Origin: CAVOJV01 sp963696325
GTDB taxonomy: Bacteria > Pseudomonadota > Gammaproteobacteria > Competibacterales > Competibacteraceae
Length of the DNA stretch: 64,000 bases
Reading direction: 5' to 3'
NCBI GenBank assembly: GCA_963696325.1
Contig: CAVOJV010000062.1
Span: forward strand, 1 to 64,000
Below, in pieces: positions 35,977-45,827 of this stretch. How positions within the stretch are numbered: the first letter of the stretch is position 1; every line of letters begins with the position of its first letter. The notes below the pieces were generated by a model, which did no database searches, was not told the DNA's origin, and saw nothing but the letters and a program-made list of their open reading frames with translations. The position numbers and the translations under genes are program-made.

Positions 35977-38490
35977 CTAGCCTTTTTTTATCAACAGAAG
36001 AAAAAGGAAAGCCGTTAACAGGTATATTAGCCCAAGACAAGTGATGGTTTGATCAATATTATTAGCCAATACTAACGAGCTAAATATAATCGGCCCGAGC
36101 ATCTGGCCAATTCGACTTGTTGAACGAAAAATACCGATAGCCTTGCCTTCCCCGAGTTCTTGGGTGACTTTAAGGGTCAGGGCGTAGGTACTCTGTGAAG
36201 TAAGCACGAGACTGTTAGACAGTCCAAGCAAAAAGACGGCAACCGCGACAGCCACGAGTCCATGTAGAATATTGAATGTCAGAAAAGCAAAACTTCCCAG
36301 AAGGCATCCAAGGAATATAAAAAATATCTTATTCTTGGCTGCGTCGATATATTTACTGATCAAGGGGCCAACATAAATGATGGCTATGCCGTAAATCATC
36401 AGAATCTGCCCGACGGTGGATTGTGACACACCAATACGATTTAGATAAACTGGGCTGAAATAATTGAGAAAGCCGACCGCGGCAATAGATGCCGGAAGAC
36501 TGCTAAAAAAGATTAAACTTATTATATTTCGATTAAAAAGAAACGTACAGACGGTCCCCTTGTTGGCGACTTTGGAGGCCGCAATAAACGCCTTTTGTTC
36601 TGGTGCTTTATTAGTATGATCTCGCATGAAAAGCAGGGTATATATAATCACTGAAAACAAGATTACCGCTCCCCCTAAAAAAACTAAACTATAGGGTATC
36701 CACTCAGCCACCATCGCTCCGGTAGCGCCGCCACAAATATTGCCTGCATAAATTCCTCCAAAAAGATGAGCAAGTCCTTGGGCTTTGTTAGTACCATCGC
36801 TATGCGTAATTACGAATCCCTGTGCTGCCATCAGAGAAAGTCCGTATCCGACCCCAACAAATCCTCTGGAGATGATGAATTGGAGGGCATCGGGGGCCAA
36901 GCAGGAGTAAATTGTCCCAATACCAGCAAACATCAGCCCGCTGATAAACGGTCGATACCATCCCCGACGATCAAGCCAAATACCTGAAATCAGGATAGCG
37001 ATTCCGGCGAAAAGAAATTCCACCGAAACCGGTAAACCCATGGCCAGGTCTTTGGAAAACCCAAATAATGGCTCATAAAGCATTTCCATATGCAATGGCA
37101 AAAATGACATCGAGAGGTCAATGCCGAACACTAAAAAAAATATCGCCGGACGCATTACCTTATAATGGCTTGCCGACTGGCTTACCGTGGTGACAAATCT
37201 TCTCTCCAGATATTTAAATAGCAAAAAAAGTAGCTCTACCAGAAGGAGTACGGAAATAATGACGATAGTCATAAAATCCATGGTCGCTTTTAGTAACTTG
37301 TCAAACAAGAATGGTTTCGATAAATTTAAAATAACATATTCAAGTTTTTCATTCCTTACTAAACTGATTTTGAGACTATAGTAGGCGCTGGAAGTCCACC
37401 AGGAAAATTGATCAGAAAAGGTGGCTGCTGTAGTCGCTGCATCAAGAAAAGTTATCTCTTCATCGTTGCCAATATTAAGCGGCCGCCCAGTATTTTCAAG
37501 TGTTCTAATGCCTTGGATTTCTGGTGATGCGTCGATAAGGTGTCGCCATACAGTGCTAATATCTCTTTGGTGATTATCATACGCGTTGTCGGAAAAAGAA
37601 AAATCATTATCTTGTTCTGCTATGGCGACCAGGATCTCAGTCTTTTGTCGGGCTGTTTTAACATAGTCGTCTTTTAAATGAAGAATATTTAAGGCAGATG
37701 ATAAAATCAGTGCCAGGCTGATGATAAGAAAAATCACAAACATATTTGTCTTATTGCAAAGCTCTTCTGCATCTCTAATTGGCGAGGTCATACGCGTAAT
37801 ATATAAAATAAGAAATACAATACCTGTTAATAAGATGATGAATATTTGAGCATGCTTTTCGAAAACCGAAGTGGCATCTGGGCTAACATTCTCTTCTTCC
37901 ACCGTTAACACCACGGTTGCTACCCATCGATCACTGTTGTCACGGACTGGTAAAGCGACAACAAAGGCATTTTGATTCTTTAAGTAATGGACGCTATCAA
38001 CCAACTCCTTTGGGGCCCCTAGCGTGGCGCCTACCTTAAGCTCTGGTGGTAATGTCTGGTTCCTGAGATGTTCATTAGTACTTTGAACAATGAGGCCGCT
38101 TGGGAGCGCAACGGATAAAGAGATACCATCAGGCGAGATGGCTGCTGAGGTAGCCTGAGGAGTCAGTTGGTGTTGATGAGTTCTTTTTGGCAATAGCATT
38201 TTAGTATCATTTAAGAGCTGCTCTATCTCAACCACGCCAGCAGCATCCTTCAAAAGATGGAGTTTCATCGCCAGCTTTTGTTGTAAATATGTTCCAATAA
38301 GGCTATATGTCGACAGTACCTGCTTTTCGGAGAGTTTGTCGAGCGCGGTTAGCGTGAAAATGGAATTAAAGGCTAATAAAACAACAAATAGTATTACGGT
38401 GATGATGATAAATCTGTATCTTGTGTCGGCTGTCGAGGTCGGGCCCGAACGTGACTCGGTGTGGATTTCCAAGTTGGTCATAATAGTCAT
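35977..38490 (-). CDS. MFS transporter fused to an N-terminal extracytoplasmic sensor region
   Basis: An 837-residue protein. Residues about 25-47 form a first membrane span. An extracytoplasmic region (about 50-210, with VALPSGLIVQSTNEHL and NAFVVALPVRDNSDRWVATV) looks Cache-like. Further spans follow at about 214-232 and 246-268, then a second extracytoplasmic region (about 270-405). From about 445 on there is a complete 12-span major facilitator (GIWLDRRGWYRPFISGLMFA, GVGYGLSLMAAQGFVITHSD, GEGKAIGIFRSTSRIGQMLG). Ordinary MFS carriers have about 400 residues, so the sensor half is an addition that could gate transport by ligand. It lies between the DapF-REC and unknown genes on one strand. 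Confidence 0.8.
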   Translation of the reverse strand: MTIMTNLEIHTESRSGPTSTADTRYRFIIITVILFVVLLAFNSIFTLTALDKLSEKQVLSTYSLIGTYLQQKLAMKLHLLKDAAGVVEIEQLLNDTKMLLPKRTHQHQLTPQATSAAISPDGISLSVALPSGLIVQSTNEHLRNQTLPPELKVGATLGAPKELVDSVHYLKNQNAFVVALPVRDNSDRWVATVVLTVEEENVSPDATSVFEKHAQIFIILLTGIVFLILYITRMTSPIRDAEELCNKTNMFVIFLIISLALILSSALNILHLKDDYVKTARQKTEILVAIAEQDNDFSFSDNAYDNHQRDISTVWRHLIDASPEIQGIRTLENTGRPLNIGNDEEITFLDAATTAATFSDQFSWWTSSAYYSLKISLVRNEKLEYVILNLSKPFLFDKLLKATMDFMTIVIISVLLLVELLFLLFKYLERRFVTTVSQSASHYKVMRPAIFFLVFGIDLSMSFLPLHMEMLYEPLFGFSKDLAMGLPVSVEFLFAGIAILISGIWLDRRGWYRPFISGLMFAGIGTIYSCLAPDALQFIISRGFVGVGYGLSLMAAQGFVITHSDGTNKAQGLAHLFGGIYAGNICGGATGAMVAEWIPYSLVFLGGAVILFSVIIYTLLFMRDHTNKAPEQKAFIAASKVANKGTVCTFLFNRNIISLIFFSSLPASIAAVGFLNYFSPVYLNRIGVSQSTVGQILMIYGIAIIYVGPLISKYIDAAKNKIFFIFLGCLLGSFAFLTFNILHGLVAVAVAVFLLGLSNSLVLTSQSTYALTLKVTQELGEGKAIGIFRSTSRIGQMLGPIIFSSLVLANNIDQTITCLGLIYLLTAFLFLLLIKKG

Positions 38491-38579
38491 TTGCTTTCTG
38501 AAATAGTGGTTATTTAACTGTCGGAACGTTTCTAAGGCCTTACCTGATTGGTTCTTGATAGAGCGGAAGGTAATCTTTC

Positions 38580-40277
38580 CTAGGGATCTTTAAAATGCAG
38601 ATATCCCCCTTCATGAATCGCGGAAGTCATGCTCATTTCATAATTACAACGCAACTGGTCGATATATTTCTTCTGTTTCAACAAGACCTGAATCTTAGCC
38701 CGCAGTTCTTGGGCGTCAATCGGTTTCACGAGAAAGTCATCACTCTCAGCTTCAATTCCAGTTATCCTGCTCTCCCGGTCGTTTAAACTGGTGGTAAAGA
38801 TGATAGGGATACTACAGGTTTTGTCTGATGTCTTGAATCGCCGGCAAACCTCATATCCATCCATGCCCGGCAGCATAATGTCTAATATGATCAAATCGAT
38901 TGTTTCTTCTTGAGCGAATGCAAGAGCTTCCTGACCATTATTAGCTACATGTACCGTATAATTCGGTTGCATCAGGTGGACTTGCATGAGTTTTACTTGC
39001 ATGGGGTCAACTTCAACAAGAAGAATCTGGTAATGAATCTCAGAAGCTCCCGACGTTGCTTTTGATACTCCGCTAACAGAAGGTCTTTGTTCTGATCTGT
39101 CTTGAAACGCTACGACGTTGGTTTGTTGGTTCGGGTGCCGTATCGAGTCGATGGAGGGCAATTGTTCCAACATACCATGGCGTTGGCTTGCCTCAAAATT
39201 AAAGGTCCCTTCAAATAGCCTGTTCGGAGTTCCACTTAGAATCCAGCCATTGTCGCCCTCTTTTACGTAAATAGTGGCCTGCGGGTCATACCACCTGCAT
39301 CGGAAAGGAAGTACCGTAATCGCTTTCGTGGTCACGAGCTGCAGGTCGTGCGCGACAAAACAACTGGCTACAGCACCGGTTCCACAGGCGAGGGTTTCCC
39401 GATTTATACCACGTTCAAAACAACGGTATTCCAGTATATGGTCCTGCGTAATATTGACGAAATTGATGTTAATACCCATCGGGAAGAGGTCTGGATAATA
39501 TTTGTTGATGTAAGAACCGATATGATGAATTAACCAGGACCCAAAGCTCGCTCTTTTGTCGATCCCTTCTGAGTCACCGGGTTTTGGTATGGGAGAGGTA
39601 AAAATCATCTTAGCCAGTTGTGGAAGCGAAAACCCCGCCTCCGGAAAGATTACTAAATGAGGCTCCCCAGTGAAAACCAGATAACCAGAAAGGAATAATG
39701 ATGTCGCATTGCTAAATGGAGCTAAGTCATAGCTTCGAAAAGGTATCTTGATGTCTCTTATAAGATCAAGACGGTCTCCATAGGGAGCTGTCACCGATTG
39801 CTTCAACATTCTCGTCGGCAAGCGCTCAGGATTACCGATAATTACGGAACTTGATAAATCGTTCGGGTTTTTACCAATGCTCATCACCTCTGGAACTGAA
39901 AGTGGTATTTCCACCATGATCTGAGCGGAAGCAATACCGTATCGGTGACGGAGGTAATCAGAAATACATAATAAGCCATTACCACAACAAAATGCTTCTT
40001 CCCCATTAGGTTCGAACATCCTGAAAATAAATTGAGCCCTTGTGACGTCAGGAATATTGTCCCAATAATCACGAATCCGGTTGATGGACGCAAGGGTGTC
40101 GAGCCGACATCGCTGTATTATCAGAAGATTGTCCGAGCCGACGCCAAAACAAGGATTAGTTGCGTAATACGCAAAGCTTGATTTTTCTGATTCAGGCAAT
40201 AACAGCTTGTCAGTTTCATCCACAATAACGAAATTATTGCCATAAGCCGTATATTTGGTAAAAGGTATTTGCTTCAT
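38580..40277 (-). CDS. DapF-like amino-acid epimerase fused to a response-regulator receiver domain
   Basis: A 565-residue protein. Residues 1-365 are a diaminopimelate-epimerase fold: FTKYTAYGNNFVIVD, first catalytic Cys98 in FCCGNGLLC, second Cys298 in RETLACGTGAVAS. About 100 residues are inserted relative to housekeeping DapF. A linker leads to a receiver domain (417-540) with phospho-acceptor Asp466 (LIILDIMLPGMDG), Thr495/496 and Lys518. The usual acidic pair reads Glu422-Val423, so the main magnesium-binding Asp is missing. The tail YIDQLRCNYEMSMTSA corresponds to the linker before the GGDEF domain in the neighbouring diguanylate cyclase and stops there, suggesting a REC-GGDEF donor. 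The substrate may be an amino acid other than DAP, as in the histidine racemase CntK. Confidence 0.85.
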   Translation of the reverse strand: MKQIPFTKYTAYGNNFVIVDETDKLLLPESEKSSFAYYATNPCFGVGSDNLLIIQRCRLDTLASINRIRDYWDNIPDVTRAQFIFRMFEPNGEEAFCCGNGLLCISDYLRHRYGIASAQIMVEIPLSVPEVMSIGKNPNDLSSSVIIGNPERLPTRMLKQSVTAPYGDRLDLIRDIKIPFRSYDLAPFSNATSLFLSGYLVFTGEPHLVIFPEAGFSLPQLAKMIFTSPIPKPGDSEGIDKRASFGSWLIHHIGSYINKYYPDLFPMGININFVNITQDHILEYRCFERGINRETLACGTGAVASCFVAHDLQLVTTKAITVLPFRCRWYDPQATIYVKEGDNGWILSGTPNRLFEGTFNFEASQRHGMLEQLPSIDSIRHPNQQTNVVAFQDRSEQRPSVSGVSKATSGASEIHYQILLVEVDPMQVKLMQVHLMQPNYTVHVANNGQEALAFAQEETIDLIILDIMLPGMDGYEVCRRFKTSDKTCSIPIIFTTSLNDRESRITGIEAESDDFLVKPIDAQELRAKIQVLLKQKKYIDQLRCNYEMSMTSAIHEGGYLHFKDP

Positions 40278-41133
40278 GCTTGAAAACTCTAGAAATCCGT
40301 TTTCACAAAAAGGATTGCGTGGTGAATCCTCGGTTTTAACGGCATAAGTCCAGCATAACTTATACCAGCTCCGAAAAAACGACCGGAAGATACCCCAATG
40401 ATGAGATAGCGCAGGCCCTTGAGATGTCGAGCGGATTTCTTAAATCCACGCCAGAGCGGCAGAACAGAAGCGCCGGAAGCGAACCTTTGCGCCGCTGCGA
40501 GTTGGTACCGCAAGCATTTTCAGCTCCTGATTTACGTGGGAGGAGTAAAGCGATGTCCCGGGAGCAATTAGGTACGATTGAGTTGATTAGGTGTAAGCAA
40601 GTGACAAAAATAGGCCGCATAAGGTAATCCCATGAAGATCCCGCCTGAGCGGCGAGCAGGGAGTAGAGCGAAAGCAAAAGGTTTTTAACATTAGATAGTT
40701 AGATCCCGTTCCCGCGGACATTCATCAGCTTCCACAATATTTGCATAAATTGTGCAAGGTCAGCTTACCGGGAAGGTCCGCCTGACACGACACCTGTGAA
40801 AGCGAGCCATGTGCACCCGCAAGTCGACCGCATCGTCCAGCCGGCCAAGCGATTTGACAGGGGGTGCTTATCGAGCATTGCGAGAAAGCGCCGTCGCTCG
40901 GGGGGTCACGGTATACTTGGGCCTTTGGCATTTGAGTAAAACGATGAAGCAATGGCCTAAGCATTTGATTCCTGGACTGGAATAGCCTGAAGAGAGTTGC
41001 TTAGTTGAACTTAGGCCACTAACAAACGACCGAAAACTATGCTCTATTGCCGTTATGAAATACGTTAATATAGTTAATCTCGATGAAAAGTAAAAACGTT
41101 CATAATGCTAAGAGAACCCTGAGGCTTGCTTAG
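40278..41133. other. Divergent intergenic region between epimerase and kinase operons
   Basis: 850 bases without a convincing gene. Short protein-like stretches occur on the plus strand (MSREQLGTIELIRCKQVTKI near 40553, resembling the first helix of an HTH transposase, and VYLGLWHLSKTMKQWPKHLI near 40912), but neither extends. Promoters for both operons must lie here; I could not identify operators. Confidence 0.4.
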
Positions 41134-43221
41134 ATGTTCACCTCATTAAAATCGAAGATTATATTGTTAATCGTATTAATAATGACAGTAACCGCTGCCG
41201 CGATTATGTATTCAACTCATACGCATGTTGGGCAAGCCATGCTGAAGGCGCAAGAAGCATCGGCGCAAAATGTACTTCAGTTAGTAGAGCTAAATATCAC
41301 GGGAGGCTACAATCAACTAATTTCTGACAAGGTCGAAATTATTTCGCGGTTGTCAGGCGAACTCAAACACATAGCCAGCATTTGCACATCGGTATTAAAC
41401 GAGTTCATAAAACTCACTGAAAAGAATAAGCTAACTGAAGAAGATGCCAAGGATAGCGCGCTAAAATGGGTAAAAACGGGTAACTTAGAAAAGGGCGAGC
41501 TGTTCATATTTGATAGAAGCGGTACCATCGTAGGACATCCAGATTCTACGTTACAGGGGAGTTCCATCGCAACGATCCGTGATCTAAAAGGTCGTTTTAT
41601 CATGAGGACTATGCGGGATGATGCCTTAAATACCGCAGGAGATACTGCAGTGTTTTTCTGGAAAAAATCTCCAGAAGATGCAGGTAGAAAAAAAATCGCA
41701 TATTTTATGCCGATTTCCCAGTGGAAATGGACGTTAGTAGTCGCGTTAGATTTTGATGATATTGAGGCTGAAAGTCAGAAAAAAATGGAGACGATTATTA
41801 AGGTGCTCGGAACCACTTTTGCCAAGATTCAGATTGCCAATACTGGCTACGCATTCCTGTTTACTGGACAAAAAAAGATGTTGATACCGCCGCCAGGGTA
41901 CCAGTCAGTAGATTATAGTGATTTCAAAAACGAAAGTAACGGACATCTACTGTTAGATGATCTAATCGAAGCTTCATCAGGCGACAGATCCATCCGTTAT
42001 ACTGATGCACTCTCCGGCAAAAATAGCATTTTAGAGGCCTATGTCAGTTATTTTCGTGCATTTGACTGGTATCTGGTTGTTGCTGTTCCAATTCAAGAGA
42101 TCGAAGCGCCCGCAAAGACATTGGTGGCACGCGAAAGCTTGATTATATCCTTTATTTTTCTGGGCAGTCTGGTCCCGGCTTTCTTCTTCGTAACGAAAGT
42201 TTCACGACCTTTGAATATTTTAACTTCTTATGCGAAAGAACTTCCAAGTTATAACTTCTTGGCTGAAGATAAAGATACCGGGCTTATTGAGAAACTTCCA
42301 ATTAGATACAAGGATGAAGTGGGACGTTTAGCGGAGTCGTTTATCTTTATGAAAGCAGAGTTGAGAAAAACCATCAAGCACGCTATTGACTCTAATGCCG
42401 CCAAAGAACGCCTGGAACGGGAGGCCGCTGAGGAGGCTAATCGCGCAAAGAGCGAGTTTTTGGCCAATATGAGTCATGAGCTGCGCACGCCTCTTAACCA
42501 TATTATTGGATTTACGGAGCTGGTGGTAGATAAGAATTTCGGGGAGCTAAACGAAATTCAAGAGGATTACATGAACGATGTGCTGAGCAGCAGCCGACAT
42601 CTCCTATCTCTTATTAACGACATCCTCGATCTCTCTAAAGTGGAAGCTGGCAAGCTCGAGTTACAACTGTCTAGCGTCGATGTAGAAATGATATTAGATA
42701 GAAGCGTCATTATGATAAAAGAAAAGACTTTGAAACATGGCATACAGTTGACTTTACAAAAGGGGCAACTTCCCGAAATGTTCTACGCGGATGAACGTAA
42801 ACTGAAGCAAGTGTTGTTTAATCTTCTTTCCAATGCGAGTAAGTTTACCCCCGATAACGGCTGGATCAAACTGGGGGTACAGGAAATCGCTGATCCCGCT
42901 GGTTATGGGGAAGTAGGCGACACAAAAATGCCGTCTGATGGCGATCAGAATGGCAGTACTCAAACGACGGGAGATAAGAAGTACCTTGAGTTCTCGATCG
43001 CTGATAATGGAATTGGGATCCTGCCAGAAGATCGGGTACGGATTTTTGCTCCATTTGAACAGGTTGATAGTTCTTCGAGCCGAAAATATCAGGGCACGGG
43101 ATTAGGCTTAACATTGACTAAACAACTGGTTGAACTGCATGGAGGGAGGATAACAGTCGAGAGTGAGGGTGTAAATAGAGGAAGTACCTTTCGATTCTTC
43201 ATTCCTATCAACCCATTTTAG
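41134..43221 (+). CDS. Membrane histidine kinase with Cache-type sensor and HAMP
   Basis: A 695-residue kinase. The first span (about 9-28) and a second (about 333-357) bracket a large extracytoplasmic region with two Cache-like halves (GELFIFDRSGTIVGHPDSTL with MPISQWKWTLVVALDFDDI; NTGYAFLFTGQKKMLIPPPG with AFDWYLVVAVPIQEIEAPAK). A HAMP segment and coiled coil follow, then HisKA (FLANMSHELRTPLNHIIGFT, with the phospho-His) and HATPase_c (NLLSNASKFTP, IADNGIGILPEDR, GTGLGLTLTKQLVELHGG). It has no receiver of its own; the next gene supplies three. Such Cache kinases commonly sense small ligands, possibly through the substrate-binding proteins encoded at 47-50 kb. Confidence 0.9.
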   Translation: MFTSLKSKIILLIVLIMTVTAAAIMYSTHTHVGQAMLKAQEASAQNVLQLVELNITGGYNQLISDKVEIISRLSGELKHIASICTSVLNEFIKLTEKNKLTEEDAKDSALKWVKTGNLEKGELFIFDRSGTIVGHPDSTLQGSSIATIRDLKGRFIMRTMRDDALNTAGDTAVFFWKKSPEDAGRKKIAYFMPISQWKWTLVVALDFDDIEAESQKKMETIIKVLGTTFAKIQIANTGYAFLFTGQKKMLIPPPGYQSVDYSDFKNESNGHLLLDDLIEASSGDRSIRYTDALSGKNSILEAYVSYFRAFDWYLVVAVPIQEIEAPAKTLVARESLIISFIFLGSLVPAFFFVTKVSRPLNILTSYAKELPSYNFLAEDKDTGLIEKLPIRYKDEVGRLAESFIFMKAELRKTIKHAIDSNAAKERLEREAAEEANRAKSEFLANMSHELRTPLNHIIGFTELVVDKNFGELNEIQEDYMNDVLSSSRHLLSLINDILDLSKVEAGKLELQLSSVDVEMILDRSVIMIKEKTLKHGIQLTLQKGQLPEMFYADERKLKQVLFNLLSNASKFTPDNGWIKLGVQEIADPAGYGEVGDTKMPSDGDQNGSTQTTGDKKYLEFSIADNGIGILPEDRVRIFAPFEQVDSSSSRKYQGTGLGLTLTKQLVELHGGRITVESEGVNRGSTFRFFIPINPF

Positions 43222-43346
43222 GATTCCGCTCAAGACGGAGCAGCCGAGAGATTTGTTCAGGCTTGGCGGGAGTGGTCAAAGCGTGCTGTTCGGTGATTTT
43301 GTTTTTTGCATACAGTAGGAAACCGTTTTTATGGAGGATATGTTTT

Positions 43347-45149
43347 ATGGAAAATAATACGATCCTGGTAATAGAAGATAATAAAATGAACATGAAGCTA
43401 GTTAGAAGCCTTCTACAGCTTCGAAAAGTTAGAGTGTTCGAGGCCGAGGATGCGGAAATGGGGATTTTAATGGCGGAAAAGAATCTGCCGGATCTCATTC
43501 TGATGGATGTTCAACTTCCCGGAATGGATGGCTTGGCAGCCACTCGTCTGATAAAGCATAATCCGTCTTTGAAACATATTCCTGTAGTAGCGCTGACCTC
43601 ACACGCTATGCGAGGAGATGAAGAAAAAGCTCGGGATGCTGGCTGCGACGGCTATATTAGTAAGCCGATTGATACCCGAGGATTTCTGGATACTCTTGCC
43701 AGGTATCTTAAGAATCAGCAGGACGACTGCCAGGAGAATAAAATGCAACCTGAAACAATGACATCCGATGAACGTAAGCCAAAAATATTAATCGTTGATG
43801 ACGAACTAATGAATGTCAAGCTGATGCGGGCGATCCTTGCAACAGAAAGATTTGAGATCTTTGAAGCTCATGACGGTGTAACGGCGTTGAGGATAACTGA
43901 GGAGGTTAAGGTAGATCTAATTCTGCTCGATGTCATGATGCCGGGTATGGATGGGTATGAGGTTACGCAGATACTGAAGAACAGCCCGCAAAGCAAAAGC
44001 ATACCTGTCATCTTGGTTACCGCCTTAAGTGGTCGAGACGATAAGATGCGAGGGCTGGAGGTTGGCGCGGACGAATTTCTAACCAAGCCAGTCAACAAGA
44101 TTGAAATTTTGGCCAGAGTTCGATCGATGCTTCAGCTTAGACAGTATGAGGAGCAGATGAATGTGCGTGTCAGGTCTGAAGAGGCGTTTTCGGTTCGACC
44201 CGTTGATGAAGGTTCGCCGAAGAAGCAAAAGATCCGTCCCCGGGTGCTTTTAGTGGAAGACAATGAAAAGGACATTAAATTAATTCAAAACCTCATTGGC
44301 AACGAATCGTATGAGGTTATCCTGACGAGATCTGGTGAGGAAGCTATCGAGATAGCTCAGAGAGAAAGGATTGATTTGATTCTTCAGGATATCCTGCTTC
44401 CTGGTATGAATGGTTTCGAAGTATGTCACTATCTTAAGAATAAAAAGGAAACCTGTGATATACAGATTGTTATGATTACCTGCTTGAATGATCTGGAGAG
44501 CAAGCTGAAAGGTGTTGAACAAGGTGTGGATGATTTTCTTGTGAAACCGATTGATAGCCGTGAACTCAAATCTAGAATTAATGTTCTTCTTAAGAAAAAA
44601 GCTTATCTCGACGAGCTTCATTCTCACTACGATAAGGCGTTAAGTTTGGCTATCAGCGATGGGTTAACGGGATTATACAACCAGGGGTATTTTAAACGCT
44701 ATTTGGATCTGGAGATCGAACGGTCATTAAAACAGGGCTATCCGGTGGGGTTAGTTATGATTGATTTAGATGATTTTAAGAAATACAATGATTTTTTTGG
44801 GCATGCTATTGGTGACGTGGTTCTGCAGGAGTTTGCGCGCATTATCAGAGCTAATGTTCGAGAAATTGACCTGTCGGCTCGGTATGGTGGTGAGGAATTC
44901 GCTGTCGTGTTCCCATACGCAGAGAGGGAGAATATTCTGCGTATAATAGAAAGAATTCGAGACGCACTGCGTGATCATAGGTTTCCTGAGAAATGTATTT
45001 CATCCTTAGGCAATGTAACTGCTAGTATTGGAGTGGCGTTTTGTCCTGCGAACGCTATCACGGCGGAAGATTTGATTGAAAAAGCAGATTATATGCTTTA
45101 CCGTGCCAAGAAATCCGGCAAAAATCGGGTATGTATTTTCAATTCGTAA
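43347..45149 (+). CDS. Triple-receiver diguanylate cyclase (REC-REC-REC-GGDEF)
   Basis: A 600-residue cytoplasmic regulator, start chosen at ATG 43347 behind GGAGG. REC1 has LILMDVQLPGMDGL and YISKPID, REC2 has LILLDVMMPGMDGYEV and FLTKPVN, REC3 has LILQDILLPGMNGFEV and FLVKPID. All three keep the Asp and Lys. The GGDEF domain follows (GLTGLYNQGYFKRYLDLEIE, active site ARYGGEEFAVVFP), with an intact inhibitory RxxD (REID) five residues upstream of GGEEF, so c-di-GMP synthesis with product inhibition is expected. It lies 125 bases after the kinase on the same strand and is its likely partner. Confidence 0.92.
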   Translation: MENNTILVIEDNKMNMKLVRSLLQLRKVRVFEAEDAEMGILMAEKNLPDLILMDVQLPGMDGLAATRLIKHNPSLKHIPVVALTSHAMRGDEEKARDAGCDGYISKPIDTRGFLDTLARYLKNQQDDCQENKMQPETMTSDERKPKILIVDDELMNVKLMRAILATERFEIFEAHDGVTALRITEEVKVDLILLDVMMPGMDGYEVTQILKNSPQSKSIPVILVTALSGRDDKMRGLEVGADEFLTKPVNKIEILARVRSMLQLRQYEEQMNVRVRSEEAFSVRPVDEGSPKKQKIRPRVLLVEDNEKDIKLIQNLIGNESYEVILTRSGEEAIEIAQRERIDLILQDILLPGMNGFEVCHYLKNKKETCDIQIVMITCLNDLESKLKGVEQGVDDFLVKPIDSRELKSRINVLLKKKAYLDELHSHYDKALSLAISDGLTGLYNQGYFKRYLDLEIERSLKQGYPVGLVMIDLDDFKKYNDFFGHAIGDVVLQEFARIIRANVREIDLSARYGGEEFAVVFPYAERENILRIIERIRDALRDHRFPEKCISSLGNVTASIGVAFCPANAITAEDLIEKADYMLYRAKKSGKNRVCIFNS

Positions 45150-45309
45150 AGCAATGTATTACAGGCTGACGGAGAGATACATTTCCGGCAGTTGCTATCG
45201 AGAAGGACCTTATGAGAAATGGTCAAGTGTTGTGTATGGAGCTGATGTCAGGTGGCCAATTTCTCTTGATCTTCCCGAACTCCATCCTTGAATGAAATTC
45301 CCTCAGTCA

Positions 45310-45602
45310 CTTCAGGCAAGCAGACAGTCCCACGCGGGTTGAGCCACCGGCGCTCAGCACTTTGACCAGCATGAACACCCTGGCCAGGATGCTCTTTCTG
45401 GAGATACAACCAGGGGCCTTTTCCTTGCGCGGTCTTACCGCGGCGAAAGTTGATTCAATCGGACTAGTGGCCCCGATATGAATTCAGGGCTCCGCTGGAA
45501 AATCGCAGAGTGCCAACAGCACCTCCCGATCTTTTTACAAGCATGCTGCCGGCTTGGGATACTTCGGAGGATATACGGTCAGGAAGTGATCAAACTTAAA
45601 TT
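45310..45602 (-). pseudogene. IS256-family transposase, C-terminal remnant
   Basis: Minus-strand frames read KFDHFLTVYPPKYPKPAACL, stop, KDREVLLALCDFPAEP, stop, then ATSPIESTFAAVRPRKEKAP and SILARVFMLVKVLSAGGSTR. This is the mutator-type C-terminus (TTNPIESTFATVR in intact copies) with at least two in-frame stops. There are no termini or N-terminal half. It belongs to a three-element graveyard together with the next two entries. Confidence 0.75.
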
Positions 45603-45827
45603 CCACACCCTTATTTACGCCTCACGTGCAGAGGGTACTTAGGCCTCACGTGCAGAGGGCCTTAGGGTGGCCCCAGAAGTTGGATCACGTGTTGTTGAGG
45701 GGGCTTGAGGTTTAACACCCGCGCTGCCTGGTCCGCGATCAGTAGCACATGAATACCCACAAAGAGCTTAACACCCAGCGCAGGGTCCGAAAATTGTCAA
45801 GGTGGTTGTCGCCTCGGGGTTTAAATC

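Noticed and set aside
38580..40277. Treating this as the housekeeping diaminopimelate epimerase dapF
   Set aside because: It is far longer than DapF, carries an insertion and a receiver domain, and sits in an accessory, AT-rich operon away from lysine or cell-wall genes.
40289..40964. Minus-strand frames between the epimerase and kinase operons
   Set aside because: No ribosome-binding sites, motifs or conservation-like composition; treated as intergenic.
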